Assembly: GCF_000373105.1 (NCBI RefSeq)
Contig: NZ_KB890431.1
Location: forward strand, 1 to 64,000
Reading direction: 5' to 3'
DNA from: Neolewinella persica DSM 23188
GTDB taxonomy: Bacteria > Bacteroidota > Bacteroidia > Chitinophagales > Saprospiraceae
DNA length: 64,000 nucleotides
The stretch's first letter is position 1; each line of letters opens with the position of its first letter. A program made the position numbers and the translations under genes. This document shows, piece after piece, positions 51,500 through 60,616 of the stretch. The notes under the pieces are model-generated. The model made no database searches. It was not told where the DNA came from and was given only the letters and a program-made list of their open reading frames with translations.

Positions 51500-51507
51500 C
51501 AAAGATA
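51500..51507 (-). promoter_or_regulatory. -7 box TATCTTTG of rocD
   Basis: The minus strand reads TATCTTTG 20 bases before the start codon at 51479. No good -33 TTG is seen. The plus-strand bases next to it hold a TGCAAC-type array. Confidence 0.45.
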
Positions 51508-51546
51508 TGGTTATGGGGGTAGAAAAAGAGACTCACTGCGTTCGTT

Positions 51547-51650
51547 GTTGCAGGTTACAAAGGCCGCTTTGCTCCCGTTGCAGGTTGCAGCTACCGCACT
51601 TGCTTCGCTCCTGTTGCAGAGCGCCTTCGGCGCGTTGCAGGTTGCAGCTA
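51547..51650. repeat. TGCAAC array next to rocD promoter
   Basis: Words GTTGCAGGTTGCAGCTACCG and GTTGCAGAGCGCCTTCGGCG recur with CTTCGCTCC spacers, the same vocabulary as the parA arrays. It lies just upstream of the rocD promoter box and before the LysM terminator. Confidence 0.6.
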
Positions 51651-51757
51651 CCGCACCTGGCAGCTCACTTCTTTCGTGGTGGAGGCGGTTTTTTTCAAAA
51701 AGGGAAGAGGGTTTTTTACCGAATTGCCTGCGGTAATCGTTTTGCGTACCCCGCAAA

Positions 51758-51789
51758 AAAGCCACCTCCACAAATGTGAAGATGGCTTT
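51758..51789 (-). terminator. Terminator of the LysM gene
   Basis: AAAGCCATCTTCACA pairs with TGTGGAGGTGGCTTT on the minus strand (15-bp stem, two G-U pairs), then TTTTTTGC. It is a clean intrinsic terminator 30 bases after the LysM stop. Confidence 0.85.
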
Positions 51790-51819
51790 CCAGAAAGTAC
51801 AGATCCGAAGATCGGTCCA

Positions 51820-52221
51820 TTACGCGTCCGCGCTCCGTCCTTCAGGGAACGGAATAACGAGGTCCTGGCCTGGGAAGATTTTGTTCGGGTCTTCGAGGGT
51901 GTCTGAGTTCGCGGCAAAGATGGCTTTGTAGGCCATCACGTCACCGAGGTAGTCTTTAGCAATGAGGGAAAGGCTTTGGCCTTTCTCTACCGTATGACGG
52001 GCGTAGATTGCTTTGTTGGACACTTTGATGTCGGCCTCGATGTCGGAGGGGTTTTCACCGCCGACACGCTTGATCTCGTCCCACATCTGGTCTTTCTGGT
52101 GCTGATATTCGACCACGCCACCTACGCGAAGGCGACCGTCGGCTTCTTCTACGTAGCCATCTTTGGCGTTAAATTTTTCACCGAGGGTAAGTACGCTGCG
52201 GTATTTATCTTGTAAACTCAT
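51820..52221 (-). CDS. LysM domain protein (Kbp/YgaU-like)
   Basis: This 133-residue protein has no signal peptide. The first about 70 residues (SLQDKYRSVLTLGEKFNAKDGYVEEADGRLRVGGVVEYQHQKDQMWDEI) resemble the helical/BON-like part of Kbp/YgaU proteins, and a C-terminal LysM domain follows (ARHTVEKGQSLSLIAKDYLGDVMAYKAIFAANSDTLEDPNKIFPGQDLVIPF). E. coli Kbp binds potassium in the cytoplasm; the lack of a signal here agrees with that, but the ion is not shown. It is monocistronic and ends at a strong terminator. Confidence 0.85.
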   Translation of the reverse strand: MSLQDKYRSVLTLGEKFNAKDGYVEEADGRLRVGGVVEYQHQKDQMWDEIKRVGGENPSDIEADIKVSNKAIYARHTVEKGQSLSLIAKDYLGDVMAYKAIFAANSDTLEDPNKIFPGQDLVIPFPEGRSADA

Positions 52222-52396
52222 ATTGAGGGTAGTTTTGGTTTGGTAATGTATTTATAACAGGTTTTTTCTCCGGTTGTTAGCGGCAGTAAGGTAGTTTTTG
52301 TGCCTGGAATGGCACAATGTTTTGGCATTTGGGGGGCAAGGGGACAAAAATCAATCGTTTACATAACAAAGTAGGGGAAGAAAAGTATAGCGATCT

Positions 52397-52416
52397 GGGC
52401 GGGGCCGCAGGTGCAA
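52397..52416 (-). repeat. GC core repeat copy 17
   Basis: The plus strand reads GGGCGGGGCCGCAGGTGCAA, identical to the core part of copy 1 (218-237). It lies between the LysM start and the end of the Big_5 lipoprotein gene. Confidence 0.8.
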
Positions 52417-52492
52417 TGGGATAAGTTGAAGGCAGGGTGGGGCCATGGCCAGGGCCCGGAGTTGGGGCTTCCTTGTGTAGGGATGTCCTTAC

Positions 52493-54124
52493 CTATTCCA
52501 ACCGAATCTCCTCTTCTACTTCCCAGTTGGCGCGCAGCGCCTCCAGCTCGAACCTCCGGACCTCCTCGGGCTGTCGCCCGAGCCGGAAGTCTCCTCCATC
52601 ATAGCGACGGTTGCGCTTGGTGTCGTAGATCATCTCCGCCCGGTAGGTGGCGGGTTTCAGGCCCCGGTAGACCACCTGGTAGTTGGCCTGTTCATTGATG
52701 TAGCGTTCGGTACCAGGTACTACTTTGTCTTTATCTAATAATCGGACGACGTAATTCAGAGTGGTATCGAGGTTACCTATTTTGAGGGTGAGGTTGCCGT
52801 ATTTCTCGGGAGAGTCCGCGATGAGGGTTTTACGGAGCGTGTCTTCGTTTATTCCACCAACCCAGTCGGTCAGCGCACCAGGGAATATGGAGAGGTCATA
52901 ACTCGTATTTGCCCGCCAACCAGTGCTGAGACGCAGGGTGCCGGGGTAGAGGGTATCAAGTGCATATTGGTAGGCCCGTGGCGTGGCTAAGGTATCCGCA
53001 GTTTCGGTAAGTACGATCAGTGCTGTGTCTACGGCTTCCAGCGGGTGGTTGAACAGGTAGACAAGCCCTTCGACCGGATTCAGGCGACCTGGTGGACCCT
53101 GTAGCAGGGTAAGCGGCGTAGCCGGTGGTTCAACGCTACCGGCAAAGACCAGGGTGTCATAGAAGGTGGTGTCCCGACCAAGATAGAGGGTGTCGCGGGC
53201 TGGCGAGCGGTAGAACAGTTTGAGGGTGTCCTTGTCGTTGTAGCGGAGGTAGTCCTCCCGGCCAGTGATAATGTCGATGCTGGCAGCGGGTTGGCTCATG
53301 TGTATTTTCAACTGGCCGAAGTCCGTAGAATCAACCCCTAAAACTTTCGTTCGCACCGGGACCGGGGAAAGCCGGATGGAACCCACTTCGTTATTGCCAT
53401 CGGCAACCGTTATGATCGTGTCGATGAAGCCCACCGACAGGGGCTTGAAGGTTCCCGACAGATCAACGAAGTAGTTGGTGGCTCCGGGATTACGGACAAG
53501 ACCTACGGCGCGGTAGCGGCCGGGGCGAATGTTGTAAACCGTGAACTGCCCCTGCTCATCGGTCTGGGCAAAATAGGTAGGGTTTTCTGTAGTCGTAGCA
53601 GTATCGGCAAGGTTGCCGTAGAGGGTGAATGTAGCCTTGTCTAAGGGCTCGCCACTGAATCCCTCTACTAGTGTTCCGGTAACGGAAGCCGAATCGAGGA
53701 CCGGACCGGTGGCAAAAACGAAGCGAAGGTTTTTAGTTGGGTTGCCCTCGTGCAGGTCCTTGATCGCTGAACCGATATTAACTACGTAAGTTACGCTGTC
53801 GCGAAGTTCAAGACCCTTCAGCGGAATGACCAGGCTCCGCCGCCGCAGGTAAGGCTGGTTGTCTTCCCCAAGCTCTAACGGCGGACTAATAATGATCTGA
53901 TGTTTCTGGTCCTGCTCTACCCACTCGTCGAACGTAAGTACAATCTCCTCCGGCTTGAAGTTCGTCTGAAAATTCGGCGTGGTTTCTTCCACAATGAGCA
54001 CCGGACCCAGGGTGTCCCGCTCCCCTCCGGTAGGGGAGGAGGGCGTTGCGCAATTTTGGAGCGTAAACAGCTGGGCAAGAAGAACCAGCAGGAAGCCGGC
54101 AAGGGCAAGGTAGGATCGCGTCAT
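52493..54124 (-). CDS. Big_5/SbsA-type lipoprotein
   Basis: This 543-residue lipoprotein has a signal ending at Cys25 (LAQLFTLQNC), then CATPSSPTGGERDTLGP, a start often seen in Bacteroidota proteins with an SbsA-type Ig-like (Big_5) domain: FQTNFKPEEIVLTFDEWVEQD, ITYV and FATGPVLD. A carboxypeptidase-regulatory-like domain follows (about 140-215: TGTLVEGFSGEPLDKATFTLYGN, YNIRPGRYRAVGL), then several beta-rich repeats and a C-terminal RRYDGGDFRLGRQPEE segment. It is probably a surface-exposed lipoprotein that anchors or organises other proteins. The family has no known catalytic role. Confidence 0.8.
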   Translation of the reverse strand: MTRSYLALAGFLLVLLAQLFTLQNCATPSSPTGGERDTLGPVLIVEETTPNFQTNFKPEEIVLTFDEWVEQDQKHQIIISPPLELGEDNQPYLRRRSLVIPLKGLELRDSVTYVVNIGSAIKDLHEGNPTKNLRFVFATGPVLDSASVTGTLVEGFSGEPLDKATFTLYGNLADTATTTENPTYFAQTDEQGQFTVYNIRPGRYRAVGLVRNPGATNYFVDLSGTFKPLSVGFIDTIITVADGNNEVGSIRLSPVPVRTKVLGVDSTDFGQLKIHMSQPAASIDIITGREDYLRYNDKDTLKLFYRSPARDTLYLGRDTTFYDTLVFAGSVEPPATPLTLLQGPPGRLNPVEGLVYLFNHPLEAVDTALIVLTETADTLATPRAYQYALDTLYPGTLRLSTGWRANTSYDLSIFPGALTDWVGGINEDTLRKTLIADSPEKYGNLTLKIGNLDTTLNYVVRLLDKDKVVPGTERYINEQANYQVVYRGLKPATYRAEMIYDTKRNRRYDGGDFRLGRQPEEVRRFELEALRANWEVEEEIRLE

Positions 54125-54196
54125 TTCGAGAGTTGATACGTGGGCGGAGCGAAGCCGTTGTATGGAGGGGGCAAAGGTAACATTGTCTTAACGGTA

Positions 54197-55822
54197 TTAC
54201 CGCACCACCACCACCGACCCCCTCCGGCTGTCCCGGACCCCATTTCGGAAAGTAGCCTCCAGGTACCAGGCATAATTACCGGGGTTAACGGGTTGCCCGT
54301 TCAAGCGCCCGTCCCAACCAAGGTTGGCGGTGTTGGTCGGCAGGTCAACGGCGGAGAATACCTGTTCGCCCCAGCGGTCGAAGATCATCAGCAGGTGAAC
54401 GATCTCTACATCACCTCCGTCTTGCGGGAAGAAATGATCGTTGATGCCGTCGCCATTGGGCGTAAAGGCGTTGGGAAGAAACACCTTCTGGCAATTGACG
54501 AAGTCGACATCGATCTGGTCAAAAATCAAGCCACAGGGGTCATCGACGTAGGCGCGGTAGCGACCGGGACGGGAGATGTAGATGGTATCGAAAGGAATAC
54601 CATCGCCGACGTCGAGGATCGGCTGGCCGACGTCATTGCCCCTTCGAAGCAGCAGCAGGTCGCCGAGGCAGAGTGAGGTGTCTGGCGGGCCGAGGTCAAT
54701 GTCTGGAGTAGGTAGGTGGTCAATCGTTACCCGGTCGGATGCTTCGCAGATGATGTCTTGCCGGGTCACCGTGACTTCGTATACCCCAATGTCGGATACG
54801 GAAACTACCGGCCCGTTCAGGGCCGGGTCAGACCATTCGTAGATTGCGGTAGGGGTGGTAACATCGAAGGAGAGGAAGTCCTGCGGGCAGATGGTCGTGT
54901 CGGCCCCAAGGTCGACGAAAGCACTGTCTCCTGCCACCGTAATTCGGACGGTATCGTAAATTGGAATATCGCAGTCGTCAAAGATTTTGACGGTATAGAC
55001 GGTTGTCGTGTCGGGCGATGCCTTCACGTTTGGCGCCGTAGGGTCACTGATGCCTTCCGTCGGCGTCCATTCATACCGTGCGCCGCCGAATACATCGAGT
55101 AATACCTGACTACCGGGGCACATGGTCACATCTTCCAATTGCCGGAGGAAGGAGTTGAACCGGAAACAGACTTCCTGCCGGTTAAACAGGCCACCGGTGG
55201 CGGAGGCAAAACCGTAGAACACGAAAGGGTCACCTCCGAAAATATCATTAACTATATCTCCGGTATACTCCAACCGTAGGCTGCAATTGAAGTAGACCTT
55301 TAAGGTCTGGTTGGGCGCATCCCAGGTGACCCGCAGGGGGAGGAACCGACAGGTTTCGATGTTTGGGTTGTTCGGGTCCGCCTGGACCGGGCCGGCGAGG
55401 TTATTGGTACCGCCGTGTGTAACCGATCCATTGGACATAATGGCCACGTGGTCAAAAGAAGGATCTGCACGGTTACCGTTCTGGTAGGTATCGAACTCGA
55501 CGGCCACCGCCGGACTTACGCCCCCGATACCCAGCCCTTCTCCGGCCTGACCAATACTGGCACTTACCGGTTGCAGGCCGAATACGATGCCATCAGCCCC
55601 CATTCCATCAGCACATCCGAAAAACATGTCCATGACCAGGTCGAAACTGTTGCGCAGGTCGACTTTTTCGGGGTACCAAATAGAGCCAACGTCGAACATC
55701 ACCTCGGAAGTCAGCTGGAAGCAACTGTCATTCGTCTGGGTGGCACTTCCGTTTAGGAAGTACTGGCCAGAGAGCGGAGTGCTAAGGAAGAGGAAAACAA
55801 AAATGGATAAGAAACGTGGCAT
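54197..55822 (-). CDS. L-type lectin with T9SS type B sorting domain
   Basis: This 541-residue secreted protein has a signal peptide (FLSIFVFLFLSTPLSG), then a legume-type lectin domain (about 20-245: FDLVMDMFFGCADGMGADGIVFGLQ, VAVEFDTYQNG, DHVAIMSNG), with the Asp/Asn pattern expected for metal and sugar binding. Ig-like/PKD-type regions follow (GARYEWTPTEGISDPTAPNVKASPDTTTVYTVKI), then the gliding-motility-associated C-terminus (KVFLPNAFTPNGDGINDHFFPQDGG..MIFDRWGEQVFS). It should bind carbohydrate at the cell surface. The start at 55822 is set by the signal peptide and lies 4 bases after a -7 box. PorP/SprF at 6653 is a possible secretion partner type. Confidence 0.88.
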   Translation of the reverse strand: MPRFLSIFVFLFLSTPLSGQYFLNGSATQTNDSCFQLTSEVMFDVGSIWYPEKVDLRNSFDLVMDMFFGCADGMGADGIVFGLQPVSASIGQAGEGLGIGGVSPAVAVEFDTYQNGNRADPSFDHVAIMSNGSVTHGGTNNLAGPVQADPNNPNIETCRFLPLRVTWDAPNQTLKVYFNCSLRLEYTGDIVNDIFGGDPFVFYGFASATGGLFNRQEVCFRFNSFLRQLEDVTMCPGSQVLLDVFGGARYEWTPTEGISDPTAPNVKASPDTTTVYTVKIFDDCDIPIYDTVRITVAGDSAFVDLGADTTICPQDFLSFDVTTPTAIYEWSDPALNGPVVSVSDIGVYEVTVTRQDIICEASDRVTIDHLPTPDIDLGPPDTSLCLGDLLLLRRGNDVGQPILDVGDGIPFDTIYISRPGRYRAYVDDPCGLIFDQIDVDFVNCQKVFLPNAFTPNGDGINDHFFPQDGGDVEIVHLLMIFDRWGEQVFSAVDLPTNTANLGWDGRLNGQPVNPGNYAWYLEATFRNGVRDSRRGSVVVVR

Positions 55823-55826
55823 TCTG

Positions 55827-55834
55827 CAAAGGTA
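55827..55834 (-). promoter_or_regulatory. -7 box TACCTTTG of the lectin gene
   Basis: The minus strand reads TACCTTTG, then CAGA, then ATG. As with the gene at 2166, only 4 bases separate the box from the start codon, which points to a leaderless or nearly leaderless transcript. Confidence 0.5.
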
Positions 55835-56010
55835 GGAGGTGGAACTAATTTTGTGGGATGAGCTTAAAGAATTGGGCGTCGTAACTATTACCCTTTTGGA
55901 TTTACCCACCGTTTACATCCTTTTACAAGGATTCTTTGGGATGGTATGGAGCAGTGTCCACCTTTGTCAGAGCGTGCGGGCAAGGGGCCTGTCCGATAAA
56001 AATCAATTCT

Positions 56011-56877
56011 ATGAGGTGCTACAGATATGCCGGTTTCCTTTTCCTTTTTGGCATACTGCTGTCTGGGGAAGTTATGGCCCAGATCCCTTCCTTTAGTCCA
56101 CTTGGTAAAATCCAGCAGGAGGTCGGAAATACCACCGTCGAAGTAGAATATGAGCGCCCGCTGGCCAGAGGCAGGGAAATCTATGGAGGCTTAGTGCCCT
56201 GGGATAAGGTCTGGCGCACCGGAGCGGGATACTGCACTAAGTTGCGTTTCAGCAAAGCAGTAATGGTAGGCGACCAACCCGTTCCCGCCGGCAGATATTC
56301 CCTCCTTTCCATTCCGGGTAAGAAAGAATGGATGATCATACTGAATAAGGATACCTCCTTGTACAGTGGCCATAATCATGACCCGGAAAAGGACGTAGCG
56401 CGTTTCCGCGTTAGGCCCACCACCACCTCACGGCACTACGAAGCCCTTACCATTGACCTGGACCTCGAAGGGGAGAACGCCAGGCTATACATCTCCTGGA
56501 CGGACACCCAGCTCAGTTTTCCGATCAACACTTCCACCGAAGCAGAGACCATGGCGTTTATCGACGGCCTTTTTACCCGGCCTTTAAGCGACACCCTAAA
56601 TTACACTTTCGCTGCGGAGTATTTGTTCTTCGGCCGTAAAGACTTGCAAAAGGCACTCAAGCTGACGGAGCTCGATTTACAAGCCGGAAACGGGGGCTAT
56701 GTCCATAGACTGCGCATGGAGTTGTTTGAATACCTGGGGCATAAAGACAAGGCAGTGGAAGAAGTTCGCCGGGCGGTCAGATTCCGGAAGGCACATCCGC
56801 TGGATGCGGAGAACCAGGCCTGGGATTTACGGGAATGGGCAATGCATGAGAAGCGGCTGTTGGGTGCTTTGGAGTAG
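56011..56877 (+). CDS. DUF2911 protein
   Basis: This 288-residue secreted protein has a signal peptide (FLFLFGILLSGEVMAQ). Its DUF2911 domain covers about 20-180: EVEYERPLARGREIYGGLVPWDKVWRTGAGYCTKLRFS, VPAGRYSLLSIPGKKEWMIILNKD. The C-terminal about 100 residues are helical and TPR-like (LQKALKLTELDLQAGNGGYVHRLRMELFEYLGHKDKAVEEVRRAVRF). The domain function is unknown; it is widespread in Bacteroidota periplasms. The start at 56011 gives the signal. It converges on the tricorn gene, with a strong hairpin between. Confidence 0.85.
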   Translation: MRCYRYAGFLFLFGILLSGEVMAQIPSFSPLGKIQQEVGNTTVEVEYERPLARGREIYGGLVPWDKVWRTGAGYCTKLRFSKAVMVGDQPVPAGRYSLLSIPGKKEWMIILNKDTSLYSGHNHDPEKDVARFRVRPTTTSRHYEALTIDLDLEGENARLYISWTDTQLSFPINTSTEAETMAFIDGLFTRPLSDTLNYTFAAEYLFFGRKDLQKALKLTELDLQAGNGGYVHRLRMELFEYLGHKDKAVEEVRRAVRFRKAHPLDAENQAWDLREWAMHEKRLLGALE

Positions 56878-56922
56878 GCTCTTTGCGGTCAACAAGCTAC
56901 ATGCTGGGAGATGGGTAAGGGT

Positions 56923-56979
56923 GGGGCTCGTCCCCGCCCGATCAGCAATATTTTCGCCTAACGGGCGGGGGCAGGCCCC
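56923..56979. terminator. GC-rich hairpin between convergent genes
   Basis: GGGGC and CCCCGCCCG (56923-56940) pair with CGGGCGGGG and GCCCC (56962-56979) around a 21-base AT-rich loop, between the DUF2911 and tricorn genes. It could serve both directions. Confidence 0.65.
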
Positions 56980-56990
56980 GTACCTGCTGC

Positions 56991-59900
56991 CTAATACCCG
57001 GACGATCCCCGTTTCTCAAACGGTGGCCGTTTGGGCGTTTCCACTGGATTAGCTTTCAGCGATTTCATGATTTCCATAATAGCCCGTTCCAGTTGTGGGT
57101 CTTTACCGGCCATTACTTCGGCGGGGTATTGCTCCACCTCAATGTCGGGGGCAACGCCCTCGTTTTCGACGCGGTACCCGTCTTTGTCCCAGAAACCGAC
57201 GTTGGGGGCGGTAACCGATCCACCATCAATGAATTCGGGGTAACCGAGTACCCCGACCAGGCCGCCCCAGGTCCGCTTACCGATGATGGTGCCGAGGTTG
57301 TTCTTCCGCCAGAGGTAGGGGAAGAGGTCTCCGCCGGAGCCGGCAGTCTCGTCCGTCAGCAGCACCTTGGGGCCCTGGATGGAGGCAACGGGCGCATGCT
57401 GGTCTGCGCCGTAGCGGTAAGTCCAGCTGTTCTGGTAGGGACGCATCAGGTGTTCGATGTAGTAATCGGCGATCTGGCCACCGCCGTTGAAGCGTTCGTC
57501 GACGATGATCGCCTTCTTATTCACCTGCGGAAAGAAGTATCGCTTGAAGTATTGGAAGCCGCCGCCTCCAGTGTTGGGGACGTACACGTAAGCCACCTGG
57601 CCATTAGTTGCTTCATCCACTTTTTTGATGTTTCCTTCCACCCAGTCCCGGTTTCGGAGACCGTATTCGTTGCTGACCGGGGTCACCGTGACCATCCGGG
57701 CGTCGCTACCGTCCGCATTGGGGCCAACTTTCAGCTCCACCAGCCGGTCCGCTTTTTCTTCGAAGAAACGGTAGAGGTTATCTGAACCTGTGACGTTTTC
57801 GCCGTCGACCTCCAGCAGGTATTCTCCCTCTTTTACGTTGACACCGGGCTCGGTGAGGGGGGAGCGCAGGTCCCCGTTCCAGTTCAGTCCGCCGTAGATC
57901 TTCTCGAAGCGGTACCGGCCGTTGGCTACTGCGTAATCAGCGCCCAGCAGTCCACCACCCACACGGTCGGGATTGTTGAGCTGGGTGCCCCGGCTACCAA
58001 AGCGGTGGTGGCCAACGCCGAGCTCAGAGCCCATCCATTCCATGACGCGGTAGAGGTCCGGCCGGGTTTTAACCTGAGGCAGGAACACCTCGTATTTTTT
58101 CTTCATGGCCGCCCAGTCTACACCGTGCATACCCGGATCGTAGAAGTAGTCCCGGTTAACGCGCCACATTTCGTTGAAGATGTTCCGGAATTCGACGAGG
58201 GGTTCAATCCTGACCTTCATGCCGTAGCTGTCGGCAGATTTCAGGTCCTTAGCGGTAGGGTTGTTGATGTCGGTAACGGCCCACTGACCACGGCTGCCGA
58301 CAAAGAGGTGCTTACCATCTCCCGTGACCTCAAACCAGGAAGCCGGCATGAATTCCTTGTCTTCCCGGTCCTCCAGGGAGTAACGGTGGAGGGTCGAACC
58401 TTCATCATTGCTGGAGATGTAAAGCAGTTCTCCGTCCTTGGCAGATTCCAGGTTGGAATAATTACCGTTGCCGATCGGCAGGTGGACAATCCGGGTTTCC
58501 AGGCCGTCGAAATCGATGCGGAGGGTTTCTTCTTCGTCCTCTTCTTTGCTATCGTCAGTTTCTTTTTCTGCACCTGCGTCCTCGCCCTTATCCTCCTCGT
58601 CCTCTTCGGAAATTTCTTCGAGGTCATTGCGGCGGATGAGCGGAGAAACCTCGTCGTTCTGCAAGGTCAGCAGGTATATGTCGTTCGTGATCCGCATGTC
58701 GTTGCTCGACTGCTGGAACCAGTTGATGACCGGCCCCGCATCGGTAGAAGCAGAGAGGTAAAGGTATTTCCCGGAAGCGTCAAAAGTGGGGTCGGTAACG
58801 TTGGCCAGGGGGTCTGAAACGGCTTTGTTCTCTCCCGTAGACAGGTTGTGAATGTAGGCACGTTCGAAGTTCGTATTCGTAATTTTAGCGTACGCCAGCC
58901 ATTTGCTATCCTTCGACCAAGAGCCGAATAAGTCGCGGTAATCTCCCGGAAAATAGATATCGTCGGTATCGACTTTGCTCACCTTTCCAGAGGCTACGTC
59001 GAGCACGTAAAGGGACCGTCCGTTGTCGACAAAGGCAATCTTCTTGCTGTCAGGAGACCAGTGAGGGAAGCCATAGAAACCCGAGCCATTGAGGGCGATC
59101 GGACGTGCCTTTTTAGTTTTATTGTCGTAAAGGTGGAGGGCGTATTCGCCTGATGCATCGGAGAAAAAGGCGATGGTTTTACCGTCGGGACTCCAGCGTG
59201 GGTGCGTTTCGTGGACGCCGGGCGTGTTACTCACGTTGAACACATCACCGTTTTCAACGGGTGCGGTGAGCACTTCGCCACGGAAGTCGGCTACGATACG
59301 CTTACCGGAAGGAGAGGCGCCTGCGTTTCGGACGTTCCTGCCGCCGGAAACCCAGTAGGGGCGGACGTCGAGAATATCAGCTTTAACGTCGATGTTCAAC
59401 TGCTGGTGCTTGCCGGTGGCGGGGTCAAAAACGTGCAGGTAGCCCGCCTGCTCGAAGATGAGCTTGCCGGCACCGGCCCGGATATTAAGGACCGGAAAAT
59501 CCTTGAACCTGGTAAGTTGTTTTACGGCCTTGGTGGCGGGGTCGTATTCAAAGAGGTTGAACTCCTTGTTGCGGTCACTCATGAAGTACACTTTTCCTTT
59601 GATCCACTGGGGCTGGGTATCGTTGCTGCCGCCTTCGGGTTTAGGAATTTCGACCACCGAATTGTCCGCCAGGTTCATCACCCAGATACGGGCGATGGTG
59701 CCGCCACGGTAGTTTTTCCACATCGAGAAGCGGTCGCCTAAAGGGGTGTAAGCCAGGTATTTTCCATCGGCGGAGTAAGTGGCGTGGTTGATGGTCGGAA
59801 TGTCTAGTGGCGTTGCCACACCCCCGTTCAGGCCAATGGTGAAGGCCTGGTTAAAGCGGTTGGTGAAGGCTTCCCGCCGGGAGGAAAAGAGAATATTTTT

Positions 59901-60248
59901 ACCGTCGGGCGTGAAGTCGCGGACAGCGTCTTGCCCGGGGTGCCAGGTCAGTCTTTTGGGAATGCCGCCGGTGGTGGGGACGGTAAAGACATCTTCATTA
60001 CCGTCATATTCGGCGGTAAAGGCGATGGTTTTTCCGTCGGGGCTGAACACGGGCGCTTCTTCGACGCCATCGTCGATGGTCAGCCGCCGCGGGTTGCTAC
60101 CGTCGCTATTGGCCACCCAGAGGTCACCGGCGTAGGTGAACGCAATGTGGTCGGCACTCATGGCGGGGTTGGAAAGGAGTCGCGTTTGGGCACTAAGGGA
60201 AAAGACACAGCATAATGCGGTGAATAAGAAGAAAAAGCGAAGTCTCAT
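56991..60248 (-). CDS. Tricorn-like protease
   Basis: This 1085-residue secreted tricorn protease homologue has a signal peptide (FLFTALCCVFSLSAQ). Two beta-propeller regions are built from WD/TolB-like repeats (about 30-350 and 350-560, motifs such as FSPDGKTIAFTAEYDG and WSPDGKTIAFFSDASG). An acidic linker (about 545-580, EEISEEDEEDKGEDAGAEKETDD) follows, then a PDZ-like part and an S41-type catalytic domain at about 860-1040 (KKAIIVDERFNGGGQI, VLLTDETAGSGGDLFPYLW, the last with the probable catalytic Ser). It degrades peptides, probably those released by other proteases. Part of the linker is encoded by a GC core copy. Confidence 0.9.
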   Translation of the reverse strand: MRLRFFFLFTALCCVFSLSAQTRLLSNPAMSADHIAFTYAGDLWVANSDGSNPRRLTIDDGVEEAPVFSPDGKTIAFTAEYDGNEDVFTVPTTGGIPKRLTWHPGQDAVRDFTPDGKNILFSSRREAFTNRFNQAFTIGLNGGVATPLDIPTINHATYSADGKYLAYTPLGDRFSMWKNYRGGTIARIWVMNLADNSVVEIPKPEGGSNDTQPQWIKGKVYFMSDRNKEFNLFEYDPATKAVKQLTRFKDFPVLNIRAGAGKLIFEQAGYLHVFDPATGKHQQLNIDVKADILDVRPYWVSGGRNVRNAGASPSGKRIVADFRGEVLTAPVENGDVFNVSNTPGVHETHPRWSPDGKTIAFFSDASGEYALHLYDNKTKKARPIALNGSGFYGFPHWSPDSKKIAFVDNGRSLYVLDVASGKVSKVDTDDIYFPGDYRDLFGSWSKDSKWLAYAKITNTNFERAYIHNLSTGENKAVSDPLANVTDPTFDASGKYLYLSASTDAGPVINWFQQSSNDMRITNDIYLLTLQNDEVSPLIRRNDLEEISEEDEEDKGEDAGAEKETDDSKEEDEEETLRIDFDGLETRIVHLPIGNGNYSNLESAKDGELLYISSNDEGSTLHRYSLEDREDKEFMPASWFEVTGDGKHLFVGSRGQWAVTDINNPTAKDLKSADSYGMKVRIEPLVEFRNIFNEMWRVNRDYFYDPGMHGVDWAAMKKKYEVFLPQVKTRPDLYRVMEWMGSELGVGHHRFGSRGTQLNNPDRVGGGLLGADYAVANGRYRFEKIYGGLNWNGDLRSPLTEPGVNVKEGEYLLEVDGENVTGSDNLYRFFEEKADRLVELKVGPNADGSDARMVTVTPVSNEYGLRNRDWVEGNIKKVDEATNGQVAYVYVPNTGGGGFQYFKRYFFPQVNKKAIIVDERFNGGGQIADYYIEHLMRPYQNSWTYRYGADQHAPVASIQGPKVLLTDETAGSGGDLFPYLWRKNNLGTIIGKRTWGGLVGVLGYPEFIDGGSVTAPNVGFWDKDGYRVENEGVAPDIEVEQYPAEVMAGKDPQLERAIMEIMKSLKANPVETPKRPPFEKRGSSGY
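58571..58588 (+). repeat. GC core repeat copy 18, inside CDS
   Basis: TGCACCTGCGTCCTCGCC inside the tricorn gene, one change from the GCGTCCGCGCC form. On the coding strand it gives GEDAGA within the acidic linker. Confidence 0.6.
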
Positions 60249-60616
60249 ATGGGTTGTTTTGGTTGGGTATACGGAAGATAGGGTATTGTTACTAAAGACA
60301 CGAATTGAAGCCTTTCGGATGCTGGCACTCCATCTTTTTAAAAAGTTGGACCAGCCGTCTTCTCTAACCTCTTTTTAAAGACGCACCTGATTTTTTAAGG
60401 TTGCTTGAGGAAGACTTATTTGGCGCGGGCGCGGGTGCAGGGGAGGGTAGAAGGCTCGGTGCTACTGGCCGTCGGGCAAATTCTTTTAGCCTGGCGAAGC
60501 CGGACAGAAGTTTGTCTGATGGCTGGCAGAAGAATCGCTAATATTCAGTACCTCGGTTTGACGAAAATACATTTCTTCTTGAAATCTTTATCCTTTTATC
60601 TACAGGAAATTGTTCT
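60249..60616. other. Gene-free spacer with palindrome and core
   Basis: There is no gene. A perfect 12-bp palindrome CTTTTTAAAAAG is at 60334-60345, and a near copy (CTCTTTTTAAAG) follows at about 60368. A GC core is at 60422. The short frame at 60405-60620 has no family features and is left out. Confidence 0.4.
60422..60442 (-). repeat. GC core repeat copy 19, diverged
   Basis: The plus strand reads GGCGCGGGCGCGGGTGCAGG plus G, with two or three changes. Confidence 0.6.
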
